From Pokkaliibacter sp046614695 (GTDB taxonomy: Bacteria > Pseudomonadota > Gammaproteobacteria > Pseudomonadales > Balneatricaceae): a DNA stretch of 64,000 bases. This document shows, piece after piece, positions 16,557 to 24,953 of this stretch. The stretch is from the NCBI RefSeq assembly GCF_046614695.1, contig NZ_JBKKHQ010000007.1, positions 62,001 through 126,000 of the forward strand. The letters are read 5' to 3'. Within the stretch, counting starts at the first letter, position 1. Each line of letters opens with the position of its first letter. Position numbers and translations under genes: made by a program. A model generated the notes under the pieces. That model was not told the DNA's origin, made no database searches, and saw nothing but the letters and a program-made list of their open reading frames with translations.

Positions 16557-17621
16557 TCAGGCTGCTGAACTCTTAAGCGCAGGGTAGGTGGTATAGCCTT
16601 CCTTGCCGGAAGCATAAAAGGTGCTGGGATCCTGTTCATTCAGCACTGCTCCCTGAGCCAGACGATGAGGCAAATCGGGGTTGGCAATAAAGTCTTTGCC
16701 GAAGGCCACGGCATCGGCGGCGCCACGTTCGATAAGGGCGGCAGCGCTCTCACCGGTAAAGCTTTCATTGGCAATGTACACGCCACCAAAAGCGTCCTTC
16801 AGGCGCGGGCCCAGGCTGTCATCACCTTCGCCTTCACGGGCGCAGATAAAGGCCAGCTTGCGCTTGCCCAGCTCGCGAGCGACGTAGAGGTAGGTGTTCT
16901 CACGATCATCGGTCTTATTGTCATGGGCATCGGAGCGCGGGGACAAATGCATACCGACTCGCTCAGCTCCCCAGACGCCGACAACCGCATCGGTGATTTC
17001 CAGCATCAGGCGAGCACGGTTTTCAACGCTGCCGCCGTATTGATCGGTGCGCAGGTTCACACCGGTCGCGAGGAACTGCTCCAGCAGATAGCCATTGGCA
17101 CCGTGAATTTCCACGCCATCAAAGCCTGCCTTTTTGGCATTCTCGGCGCCTTTACGGAACGCCTCAATGACGCCTGGAATTTCATCCGTTTCCAGTGCGC
17201 GAGGGGTGACATAAGCTTTCTCCGGGCGAATCAGGCTGACATGGCCTGCCGCCGCGACCGCGCTGGGTGCCACTGGCAGCTCGTCATTCAGATACACCGG
17301 GTCAGAAATTCGGCCCACATGCCACAGCTGCAGAACGATTAAACCGCCCTCGGCATGAACGGCATCAGTGATTTTTTTCCAGCCAGCCACTTGCTCATCT
17401 GACCAGATTCCGGGGGTGTTGGGGTAACCAACGCCCATAGCAGTGACGGAGGTGGCTTCGGTCAGGATCATCCCGGCAGAAGCACGCTGGCGGTAGTATT
17501 CCACCATCAGATCCGTAGGAACGCGGTTTTCATCCGCGCGGCAGCGAGTGAGTGGGGCCATGACGACGCGGTTTTTAAAGTTCAGCGCGCCTGCGGTAAG
17601 AGAAGAAGAAAGCGTGGTCAT
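16557..17621 (-). CDS. nemA: NemA-like alkene reductase (old yellow enzyme)
   Basis: An FMN-dependent TIM-barrel ene-reductase of 354 aa that reduces electrophilic alkenes, N-ethylmaleimide or nitro compounds with NADPH. The substrate-binding His/Asn pair is in EIHGANGYLLEQF (about 173-185). MAPLTRCRA near the N terminus and RTDQYGGSVENRAR are family signatures, and VAFGKDFIANPDLP binds the FMN phosphate. Its ATG overlaps the end of the arsR-like gene, so the two form an operon and are probably co-regulated. The physiological electrophile is unknown. Confidence 0.9.
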   Translation of the reverse strand: MTTLSSSLTAGALNFKNRVVMAPLTRCRADENRVPTDLMVEYYRQRASAGMILTEATSVTAMGVGYPNTPGIWSDEQVAGWKKITDAVHAEGGLIVLQLWHVGRISDPVYLNDELPVAPSAVAAAGHVSLIRPEKAYVTPRALETDEIPGVIEAFRKGAENAKKAGFDGVEIHGANGYLLEQFLATGVNLRTDQYGGSVENRARLMLEITDAVVGVWGAERVGMHLSPRSDAHDNKTDDRENTYLYVARELGKRKLAFICAREGEGDDSLGPRLKDAFGGVYIANESFTGESAAALIERGAADAVAFGKDFIANPDLPHRLAQGAVLNEQDPSTFYASGKEGYTTYPALKSSAA

Positions 17622-17953
17622 ACACCAGACTCCTGGAGTGTTGGGTAAAGTTGCTTTTTGAGAGCTTGTAACAGAGCGGCAATCGCATCTTCATTGCGCT
17701 GATAGAAAATCCACTGACCCACCTTGCGCCCGGAAATCAGCCCGGCTTTTTGCAGGGCGGCCAAATGTCCGGAGTTACTGGACTGGCTCAGGCCGGTCAG
17801 CTGGTCGATCATGCCGGCACATACACCCACATCGAACGGGTGTTGTTGCTCGGCAAAATAGTGCTCTGGTTCAGCCAGTGCGCGCAAAATCTGGCGGCGC
17901 ACTGGATGAGCCAGGGCTTTCAACAGGCAATCAATCGCTTCGCAATCGCTCAT
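17618..17953 (-). CDS. ArsR-family repressor upstream of nemA
   Basis: A 111-aa winged-helix protein with an ALAHPVRRQILRAL opening helix and recognition region LTGLSQSSNSGHLAALQKAGLI, then the wing GRKVGQWIFYQ. Cys residues at about 4, 8 and 45 (DVGVCAGM) could sense electrophiles or metals. There is no canonical ArsR CVC metal site. Its stop overlaps the nemA ATG (ATGA). By analogy with NemR-nemA and similar pairs it probably represses the operon until an electrophile modifies a Cys; that is inference. Confidence 0.8.
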   Translation of the reverse strand: MSDCEAIDCLLKALAHPVRRQILRALAEPEHYFAEQQHPFDVGVCAGMIDQLTGLSQSSNSGHLAALQKAGLISGRKVGQWIFYQRNEDAIAALLQALKKQLYPTLQESGV

Positions 17954-18311
17954 AAACAGGTTCTCTGCATCTCACCCCGCAGTTATATCGGGGATTGCCA
18001 ATATATATATCGACCTTTTCCGATAAGCCAAGGTGCGTTAACTCGTTGTGGTGGATTGTCAGCGCTTTCGAAAAAACATCCAGGGGTAATAACCCATGAG
18101 ATATGGGGCTTTCAGGCTGTTCTCATTGTCGATTGATGGATCGAAAAGTTGTCATCAGGAACGATCTTTTGAGCATAAGTCATCAATACACAAGCGTTCT
18201 AACTGGCTATCTGCGTGCTGCAGCATGAGTTCTACAATGCTGTTCTATCGCCTCTGGTTGACTAAGAACGATGAGCCTCGCAGAATCGCGGTCTTGTTCT
18301 GAGAGCCTGCT
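17954..18311. other. Intergenic region upstream of arsR-nemA and of the secDF pair
   Basis: About 360 bp between divergently transcribed genes. An AT-rich segment at about 17982-18012 holds two copies of TATATCG and an ATATATAT run and may be the arsR operator/promoter. The remaining 300 bp show no coding frame that I would support and no clear repeat. Confidence 0.4.
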
Positions 18312-18704
18312 ATGCAACCCAGCCAAAACATACAAATCACCCACTCTCATCGCCGTTCGGTGATGATGCAGGCGCTATTGATGGCGCTGGTGGTGGCTGT
18401 GCTTGCCTTTGTATTGCAGCAAAAAGCGGTTGTTACCCAGCCTGCCAAAGGCTTTATCGGACAGCTGACCCAGCTAACGCTGAGTAATCTTAGCGATCAG
18501 CTGAAGCTCCCCAAACGCAAAGAGCCACTGGCAAGCTCACCGCCTGCGGAGTGGCCCTTCATTGCCAGCGTTGTTGACTGCCTGCTGAGCGCAGCTTTCA
18601 CCGCCTATAGCTATGACATCAGCCTGAGTCTGCAGCCTGCTGCCAGACTGTCTTCCGGCTATGTCTTTGTTATCCCGCCTTTGCGTGCTCCTCCTGTCGC
18701 CTGA
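18312..18704 (+). CDS. Small membrane protein upstream of secDF, unknown
   Basis: A 130-aa frame with one strong hydrophobic helix near the N terminus (MMQALLMALVVAVLAFVLQQ). A basic/polar middle (LPKRKEPLASSPPAE) and a weaker hydrophobic region (FIASVVDCLLSAAFTAYSY) follow. It precedes the fused secDF by 36 bp on the same strand and could be its accessory subunit, occupying the position YajC has in ordinary sec operons, but no YajC similarity is visible. No family recognised. Confidence 0.5.
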   Translation: MQPSQNIQITHSHRRSVMMQALLMALVVAVLAFVLQQKAVVTQPAKGFIGQLTQLTLSNLSDQLKLPKRKEPLASSPPAEWPFIASVVDCLLSAAFTAYSYDISLSLQPAARLSSGYVFVIPPLRAPPVA

Positions 18705-18740
18705 CACCTTCGTCTCCTGAAGCTGCCGTTATTACGGCAC

Positions 18741-21296
18741 ATGTTGTTTACGCGACAGAGCAATTATCTGATGAAATCCTTACGCACCAGAGCCGTGGTT
18801 TACGGCCTGGTAATTGTGCTTGGGCTCCTGAGCGCATTACCGAATCTATTACCTCTCTCCCTGAGCCAGTCATTACCCGGTTGGTATACCCATACGAAGC
18901 TGGCTTTAGGTCTTGATCTTGAAGGCGGCTCGCATCTGTTATTGGCCGCCGATACACAAGCATTAACCAATGAGCAGCTGCATACCGCAGCGGATGAGCT
19001 GACCTCCAGCCTGAAAGACGCACGAATTCATTACCAGCGTCCACGTTATCAGGGCGCGCGACTGTTACTTGACCTGCGTGATCCCGGGCAGATCCCACAG
19101 GCTGCAACGCTGGCTCGTCAGCGTTGGGCCGCAACCAGTGATGGGGTGTCCCATTATGATCTGACCACGAGCGCGACGGGTCTTGAAGTCAGGTTGGATG
19201 AGGGTTGGCAGCAACGTCTTCTGAGCGATGCCATTGAGCGCAGTCTGGAAGTGGTCAGACGCCGCCTGAATGAGTCCGGGTTGGTGGAGCCGAGTATTAC
19301 CAAACAGGGGACCGACAGCATTCTGGTACAGATGCCCGGTGTCGCCGATCCGACGGAAATCAAAAAGCTCTTGGGAACCACGGCAAAAATGACCTTTCAC
19401 TGGGTCGCCCGCGGTGATGCCAATGAGCCGACCATGGAAGTCAAAAGCACCGATGGGCAATCGGTATTGCACCTGGAACAACGGGTGGCCATGCAGGGGA
19501 AACACATTGCGGATGCCCATCAGGGCTTTCAGGCCAATACCGGTGAGCCGGTGGTGAACTTCAGGCTTGATGGCACAGGCGCTCGTCAGTTTGGTGATAT
19601 CACCCGCGCGAATATCGGCCGGGCTCTGGCAATTGTGCTGGATGGCAAAGTGATTACCGCGCCGGTCATTCGGGATGCCATCGGCGGTGGCAGTGGCGAG
19701 ATCAGCGGCAGCTTTACCCCGCAATCGGCCAATGAGCTGGCTTTGTTGCTGCGCGCAGGAGCGTTGCCGGTGCCATTGCATGTTGTGGAAGAGCGAACGG
19801 TCGGGCCGGATCTGGGCAGTGATGCCATTTCCATGGGGGTCTATACCGGGCTTATCGGCGCGGCATTGGTCGTCCTCTTTATGCTGGCGATTTATGGTGT
19901 CTGGGGGCTTATCGCCTGTATCGGTCTTGGCATTAATATCGCGCTGGTGTTTGGATTGCTGAGTGTGTTTGGTGCGACTTTAACGCTACCGGGGATCGCC
20001 GGGGTTATTCTCACCCTTGGGATGGCCGTGGATGCCAACATTCTCATTAATGAGCGAATTCGTGAAGAAAGCGTGAAGGGCAAAAGTGCCACCAGTGCCT
20101 TGCGTGAAGGTTTTGATAAGGCCTACAGCACCATTCTGGATTCTAACCTCACCACGCTGATCGCGGTCAGCTTGCTGTTCATGTTTGGCAGCGGGCCGGT
20201 CAAAGGCTTTGCCGTCACCATCGGCATTGGTCTTTTGACCTCCATGTTTACTGCCATTGCCGTGACTCGTCTACTGATGGAGTGGCGTGTACAGCGTCAT
20301 CCGCGCCGTCCACTGTCCATCAGTGGTGTGAGCTGGCTGGAGAAAATCGGTGGCCGCTCTATCGATTTTCTGCGGCGTCGGGTCATAGGGCTGGCGGCAT
20401 CCGCCATACTCTCAACATTGTCGGTAGTGCTCTTTTTTACGCCCGGATTGCACTATGGAGTCGACTTCACCGGTGGCACGGTGATTGAGGTGACTGCGCC
20501 TCATCTTTCGTTGGAGCAATTACGCGCTTCTTTTGATAAGGCGCATCTGGCGGAGGTCAATCTGCAGGAGTTTGGTGGCCCCGGACATTATCTGGTGCGC
20601 ACCACATCGCAGATGCGAACGTCAGGCGACAGTGAGGCCAATACCGAAGTGTCGGCGATTAAGTCCGCTGTTCAAAGCGCCGATGCCGAAGCCTCTTTCC
20701 CGCGTGTGGACATGGTCGGGCCTAAAGTCAGTGGGGACTTCAGCGACTTGACGGTTCTGGCCATCCTCGCCGCAGGGGCGGGCATGCTGCTTTATCTGTG
20801 GGTGAGGTTTGAGTCTCACTTTGCCCTGGCCGCAACGCTCACCATTGCGCTGGATCTGACGAAAACCATTGGCTTCTTCGCATTGACGGGAGTGGAGTTC
20901 AACCTGACGGCCGTTGCGGCATTACTGGCGCTGATCGGCTATTCGATTAACGACAAGGTGGTGGTGTTTGACCGCATTCGCGAGAACCTGCGCGCGACGC
21001 CGGACAGGCCGATTCTGGACTTGCTGAATGTCAGTATTTCCTCGACCCTGAACCGTACGATTTTTACCTCAACCACGACCTTTCTGGCCTTGTTGCCGAT
21101 GGGTATCGCGGGTGGCGCTGCGGTTTCAAGCTTTGCCTTGCCCATGCTGTTTGGCATCGTCATTGGCACCAGCTCTTCCATCTTTATTGCAGCGCCACTT
21201 TTGAGTTACCTGAGCGAACGCCGTACCCGCAAAGGTATTCCCCAGCTTCGGCCAACCCGAGCGGAGTTGCAGCAGCAGTTGGACCTGATGCCATGA
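18741..21296 (+). CDS. secDF: Fused SecD-SecF protein-export membrane protein
   Basis: An 851-aa fusion of the two PMF-driven Sec accessory subunits. The SecD half has TM1 and LALGLDLEGGSHLLL. Its P1 domain follows (about 80-350, ending NELALLLRAGALPVPL), then the SecD helices with GMAVDANILINERIREE. The SecF half begins at about residue 520 with LHYGVDFTGGTVIEV and carries ALIGYSINDKVVVFDRIREN. About 12 membrane helices are expected. Separate secD and secF are usual in gammaproteobacteria, so this is likely a second, divergent copy, though the standard genes are not in the window. An in-frame ATG at 18771 is an alternative start. Confidence 0.9.
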   Translation: MLFTRQSNYLMKSLRTRAVVYGLVIVLGLLSALPNLLPLSLSQSLPGWYTHTKLALGLDLEGGSHLLLAADTQALTNEQLHTAADELTSSLKDARIHYQRPRYQGARLLLDLRDPGQIPQAATLARQRWAATSDGVSHYDLTTSATGLEVRLDEGWQQRLLSDAIERSLEVVRRRLNESGLVEPSITKQGTDSILVQMPGVADPTEIKKLLGTTAKMTFHWVARGDANEPTMEVKSTDGQSVLHLEQRVAMQGKHIADAHQGFQANTGEPVVNFRLDGTGARQFGDITRANIGRALAIVLDGKVITAPVIRDAIGGGSGEISGSFTPQSANELALLLRAGALPVPLHVVEERTVGPDLGSDAISMGVYTGLIGAALVVLFMLAIYGVWGLIACIGLGINIALVFGLLSVFGATLTLPGIAGVILTLGMAVDANILINERIREESVKGKSATSALREGFDKAYSTILDSNLTTLIAVSLLFMFGSGPVKGFAVTIGIGLLTSMFTAIAVTRLLMEWRVQRHPRRPLSISGVSWLEKIGGRSIDFLRRRVIGLAASAILSTLSVVLFFTPGLHYGVDFTGGTVIEVTAPHLSLEQLRASFDKAHLAEVNLQEFGGPGHYLVRTTSQMRTSGDSEANTEVSAIKSAVQSADAEASFPRVDMVGPKVSGDFSDLTVLAILAAGAGMLLYLWVRFESHFALAATLTIALDLTKTIGFFALTGVEFNLTAVAALLALIGYSINDKVVVFDRIRENLRATPDRPILDLLNVSISSTLNRTIFTSTTTFLALLPMGIAGGAAVSSFALPMLFGIVIGTSSSIFIAAPLLSYLSERRTRKGIPQLRPTRAELQQQLDLMP

Positions 21297-21442
21297 AGGC
21301 AAGAACCGCTGCTCATCGTTAACTCCGATGGGGGATAACCGGACTCCGTCTGCCTCGGTCACCGTAATACCGCTTTACGGCCGGTGAGCAGGCGGGTTTT
21401 CTTTGAGGAAAAATCAGGTCGAAACGCGAAGGAGGAACCAGC

Positions 21443-21901
21443 TCAGTTCAGCTCCAGATGCATGAAATGGTTGAACTCAGTCTGCTCGTGAGTGGAGTAA
21501 GCGGCGCCTTTTTGGAAGCCAAATTTGACGTAAAGGGCCGTCGCGGCGGCAAAGGACGGGCCACTTCCGGTCTCCAGGCTCAAGCGTGGAATACCTTCTT
21601 CGCGTGCGGCATCAATGAGCGCTTGCAGAATCACCTTGCCTGCACCGCGACCGGCAAAATCCGGATGAGTTCGCATGGATTTGATTTCGCCACTGTCATC
21701 CGGCAGGCGTTTGAGCGCACCAATACTGGCGATATTGCCATTTTCCCAGGCGCTCCAAACGGTGACTTCCGGCTGCATCAGGTCAGACAGGCCTAAGAAA
21801 GTGGCACCGGGCGGTACGTTGTCATTCATTCCGGCCAGATGAAACACCACCAGATCACGGGATTGGGGATGACTAAGATCATCCTTGAGAAGGGTAAACA
21901 T
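21443..21901 (-). CDS. GNAT-family N-acetyltransferase
   Basis: A 152-aa acetyltransferase starting at ATG 21901 with AGGAG six bases upstream; the frame upstream of it has no such signal. The acetyl-CoA-binding core is clear: EIKSMRTHPDFAGRGAGKVIL (motif A, R/Q-x-x-G-x-G/A form), followed by LSLETGSGPSFAAATALYVKFGF (motif B). It resembles YafP/ElaA-like small GNATs. The substrate cannot be inferred. Confidence 0.85.
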   Translation of the reverse strand: MFTLLKDDLSHPQSRDLVVFHLAGMNDNVPPGATFLGLSDLMQPEVTVWSAWENGNIASIGALKRLPDDSGEIKSMRTHPDFAGRGAGKVILQALIDAAREEGIPRLSLETGSGPSFAAATALYVKFGFQKGAAYSTHEQTEFNHFMHLELN

Positions 21902-22054
21902 GAAAGCTCCTACTGCCTTCGCAAAGCGGGTTTTGCGCCTTACTAAAGCAGAAGGAACGGTGGCGAGCAATGGCCGCAATCAGGCTTAAAGCCTTAAGCT
22001 CGGGCGCCCATCATGCGACCACAGCGCGTAAGAACGTCGCTCCTAAAAAGAGGC

Positions 22055-22549
22055 TTAAGACAGTAGCGAGAGTGTCAGCAGGGCGCCGAGATACTGCCCC
22101 ACGGCAAAGGCTCCATGAGCAATCAGGATATAGATAATCACCTGGCCTGGATTCGGGGTTTTCCGGGCAAACAGACCGCCGCCCATGGCCGGCATCAGAA
22201 TCATCAGCCCTGCCAGCGTGCTGAGCACCACGCCAACCACAATAAAGCCCAGCCAATGGGGAGCGCTGATAAAACCAGTGCCATAAATCAAAAGAAGCAG
22301 TACTGCGTAGGCGATACCTATGCCGTAGTGGAAGATCCAGCCCAGCGCTTTTTCGCTGCCGGAAGGCGTGCTGTCATTACGGGTATCCAGTAGGAACTGA
22401 CCTTTCATTAGCCCCGTGAGCCAGCGCCCGACCATACCCCAGTTGGTCGGTGGTATACCGAGCACTTTCTCAACCAGAATGACCCAGATATCAAGCGCCA
22501 GGGTGGAAATTACCCCGACGATCAAACAAAACAGCACGACTTCTTGCAT
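22055..22549 (-). CDS. DUF2938 family membrane protein
   Basis: A 164-aa protein with four predicted membrane helices (VVLFCLIVGVISTLALDIW; AYAVLLLLIYGTGF; GFIVVGVVLSTLAGLMIL; HGAFAVGQYLGALLTLSLL) and the conserved GWIFHYGIGIAYA and NPGQVIIYILIAHGAFAVGQ blocks of DUF2938. Function is unknown. It is the last gene of the MFS-thioredoxin-DUF2938 group. Confidence 0.8.
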   Translation of the reverse strand: MQEVVLFCLIVGVISTLALDIWVILVEKVLGIPPTNWGMVGRWLTGLMKGQFLLDTRNDSTPSGSEKALGWIFHYGIGIAYAVLLLLIYGTGFISAPHWLGFIVVGVVLSTLAGLMILMPAMGGGLFARKTPNPGQVIIYILIAHGAFAVGQYLGALLTLSLLS

Positions 22550-22586
22550 GATTCTTTTCCTTGTTTTTGCAATGTGGAGTGAGAGC

Positions 22587-22904
22587 CTAGCGGTGTTTTT
22601 CTGCCAGCGCGGCGATGTCTTTACTGCTCATAACACCACTCATGCGTTGGACTTCCTTGCCATTTTTATAGACCACCAGTGTTGGAATGCTGCGAATGCC
22701 GTGGCGTGCGGCCAGTGCCTGCTGTTCATCAATATTGACTTCGGCAAACAGGGCGGCTTTTCCGACACGTTGCTCTGCATCACGATAAAAGGGTTTCATC
22801 ATCATGCAGGGCGGACACCAGGGCGCCCAAAACCGGAACAACTGCACGCCATCCTGCTGGATCGCTTTGTTAAATTCGCTGGTCGTCATTTTCTTGACTG
22901 ACAT
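22587..22904 (-). CDS. Thioredoxin-family protein
   Basis: A 105-aa thioredoxin fold with active site FWAPWCPPCMMMKPF (the two cysteines around residue 30) and the cis-Pro segment IRSIPTLVVYKNGK. The ATG at 22904 is preceded by AGGAGA at 8 nt. The WCPPC centre differs from WCGPC of TrxA and is seen in several disulphide reductase or resistance-linked thioredoxins. There is no signal peptide, so it is cytoplasmic. It follows the MFS gene by 23 bp. Confidence 0.86.
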   Translation of the reverse strand: MSVKKMTTSEFNKAIQQDGVQLFRFWAPWCPPCMMMKPFYRDAEQRVGKAALFAEVNIDEQQALAARHGIRSIPTLVVYKNGKEVQRMSGVMSSKDIAALAEKHR

Positions 22905-22927
22905 CTTTCGTTCTCCTCGTGGAATTC

Positions 22928-24124
22928 TCAAGACTCGCTCATGGCCAGTGTGTTGTCGGATAGCGTCTGTTTCTTGTCGTGGTGGCCGCTCAGCAGCACC
23001 AGCAGTACCGAGACCGCAACGATGATGGCGGCAACGCCACCCGTCGCCAGTAATCCATAGTGATGGACGACCAGACCGCCGGCCCAGGCACCGAGGGCAA
23101 TACCGCCGTTAAAGGAAGCGATATTCAGACTGGAGGAGGCATCCACACCGTGAGGCGCATGGATCTGTGCCTGCTGAACGATGTAGAGCTGCAATACCGG
23201 AATGCTGCCGAATGCCATGGCACCCCAGACCATCATCAGCGGCAGCATGGTATAGAGGGAGCTGGCAAGCGTGCTGAGTAGCGCCAGTACCACGGCAAGC
23301 GTCGCGAACATAAAAACCATGGTTCGAACGGGGCCGATGGCATCTGCCATTTTGGCGCAGTAAATATTGCCCAGCACCACGGCGACACCATAGGCCACCA
23401 GCGTCAGGCTGATCATGGTCGGGTTAAGACCGGTCACGGTTTTGAGAATTTCAGAAAGATAGGTGTAGGCCACAAAACCGCCGCCATAGCTGACGCAGGT
23501 GATCAGCAGCACCAGAAAAATCCGCGGCACTGCCACTACGCTGAGCTGTCGTGTCAGGCTGGCAGGTTTGGGGCGCTCCATGCTTTTGGGCAGTAAAAAC
23601 CATTGGGCGATGGCAGAGAGAATGCCGAGCACGCTGATGAACATAAACGCCGCGCGCCAGCTGAAAAGATCCGACAGGAAGGTGCCAAAGGGAACGCCTG
23701 ATACCAGTGCGACGGTTAAGCCTGCGAAGACAATGGCGATGGCCTGACCGGATTTCTCTTTCGGCACCAGATTGGCGGCCACCACCGTTGCCATGGAGTA
23801 AAAGACGCCCTGCACGACGCCGGCCAGTACGCGGCCCAGCAGCAAAATTCCGTAGCTTGGAGCAAAGTAGGCCGTGAGATTGGCGGCGACAAACAGCAGC
23901 ATGAGCCCGACTGAAAGCACCCGGCGATCAATTCGCCCTGTCAGAACGGTGAGGATAGGCGCGGCGACAGCAACGCCCAGCGCATAAAGCGAAACCAGCT
24001 GGCCCGCTGTGGGAATATCGACCTGCATGTCGATCGCGATAGTGGGCAAAATCCCGACAACCACGAATTCAGCCATGCCGATGGCAAAAGCGGCAGCCGC
24101 CAGGGCATAGAGCGCAATAGGCAT
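22928..24124 (-). CDS. MFS efflux transporter (DHA1, AraJ-like)
   Basis: A 398-aa major facilitator with 12 predicted helices. The AEFVVVGILPTIAIDM opening and the LVSLYALGVAVAAPILTVLTGRIDRR loop place it in the DHA1 group near AraJ/YdhP. The helix-5 motif C-like VALVSGVPFGTFLSD suggests antiport. It is divergent from a TetR regulator with palindromes between them, which points to inducible export of a drug-like or toxic compound. The substrate is unknown. Confidence 0.87.
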   Translation of the reverse strand: MPIALYALAAAAFAIGMAEFVVVGILPTIAIDMQVDIPTAGQLVSLYALGVAVAAPILTVLTGRIDRRVLSVGLMLLFVAANLTAYFAPSYGILLLGRVLAGVVQGVFYSMATVVAANLVPKEKSGQAIAIVFAGLTVALVSGVPFGTFLSDLFSWRAAFMFISVLGILSAIAQWFLLPKSMERPKPASLTRQLSVVAVPRIFLVLLITCVSYGGGFVAYTYLSEILKTVTGLNPTMISLTLVAYGVAVVLGNIYCAKMADAIGPVRTMVFMFATLAVVLALLSTLASSLYTMLPLMMVWGAMAFGSIPVLQLYIVQQAQIHAPHGVDASSSLNIASFNGGIALGAWAGGLVVHHYGLLATGGVAAIIVAVSVLLVLLSGHHDKKQTLSDNTLAMSES

Positions 24125-24143
24125 AAGATCACCTGATTTAATA

Positions 24144-24210
24144 TATGGAATGTTTGATCCATAAGTTAATCGGGCTTAGTCTTGGTGTCAATAATTTATG
24201 GAACGACCAT
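24144..24210. promoter_or_regulatory. Candidate TetR operators in the MFS/TetR divergent region
   Basis: TATGGA-N8-TCCATA (24144-24163) is a perfect inverted repeat, and ATGGAACGACCAT (24198-24210) has ATGG/CCAT arms. Both share the ATGGA half-site, and both lie between the divergent starts at 24124 and 24234. The adjacent TetR protein is the obvious binder. Confidence 0.55.
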
Positions 24211-24233
24211 TCTGTATTGGTCAGGAGGACATC

Positions 24234-24830
24234 ATGGCGAGAACCGGCAGGCCCCGACAATTTGACCGTGATCAGGCCGTCGACAAGGCGATGAACCTGT
24301 TTTGGGCCAAAGGCTTTGAAAGCACTTCGCTGGCGGATTTGCGTCAATCATTGGGCGGGCTTTCAGCCGCCAGTTTCTATGCGGCTTTTGGCTCCAAGCA
24401 GGCGCTGTACGAGGAATGCCTGCAGCGCTATACCGAAACCTGTGGTGAGGTGACGTCCGTGCTGGAAACCGCGCAGCTGAATGCCAAAGCCTCGCTACGC
24501 CTGATGCTGGAGCGGTTGATTGATGTGCAGACATCATCGACATCCCCCTCCGGTTGCATGGCCGTGCTGTCAGGGCTGAACTGCCTTGAGGAAAACCGTG
24601 AAGTGGAAAACCGTACTCAGGCACTGCGTGAAAAGACCCGCGAGGATATTCGCCGTCATCTCATGCTCGCAGCTGGGAAAGGCGAATTTCCCACGACGCT
24701 GGATCCGGACAGTTTCACGCTGATGCTGGACTGCTTTATCAAAGGCATCGCGATTCAGGCGCGCGATGGTATTTCTGCCGAGGCCCTTCGTCAGGCGGCA
24801 GAACAGATGCTCACATTGTGGGTGGAATAA
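24234..24830 (+). CDS. TetR-family repressor
   Basis: A 198-aa regulator with ATG at 24234 preceded by AGGAGG. The helix-turn-helix is near the N terminus (QAVDKAMNLFWAKGFESTSL, GLSAASFYAAFGSKQALYEECL). The ligand-binding C-terminal helices include PSGCMAVLSGLNC. The N-terminal pattern RPRQFDRDQAVDKAM is typical of regulators paired with MFS or reductase genes. It most likely represses the divergent transporter group and itself. Confidence 0.88.
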   Translation: MARTGRPRQFDRDQAVDKAMNLFWAKGFESTSLADLRQSLGGLSAASFYAAFGSKQALYEECLQRYTETCGEVTSVLETAQLNAKASLRLMLERLIDVQTSSTSPSGCMAVLSGLNCLEENREVENRTQALREKTREDIRRHLMLAAGKGEFPTTLDPDSFTLMLDCFIKGIAIQARDGISAEALRQAAEQMLTLWVE

Positions 24831-24953
24831 GTGTGGCTGGAATAAATGCCCAGCGAAACAAGGGCTTAAGTTCATCCTGAGAGGATGTCGCTTTCCTTTC
24901 GTTGAAATCCAAACCCTTCCTTGCCACGTACAGAGTCTGGCAAGGAGGAGCTT

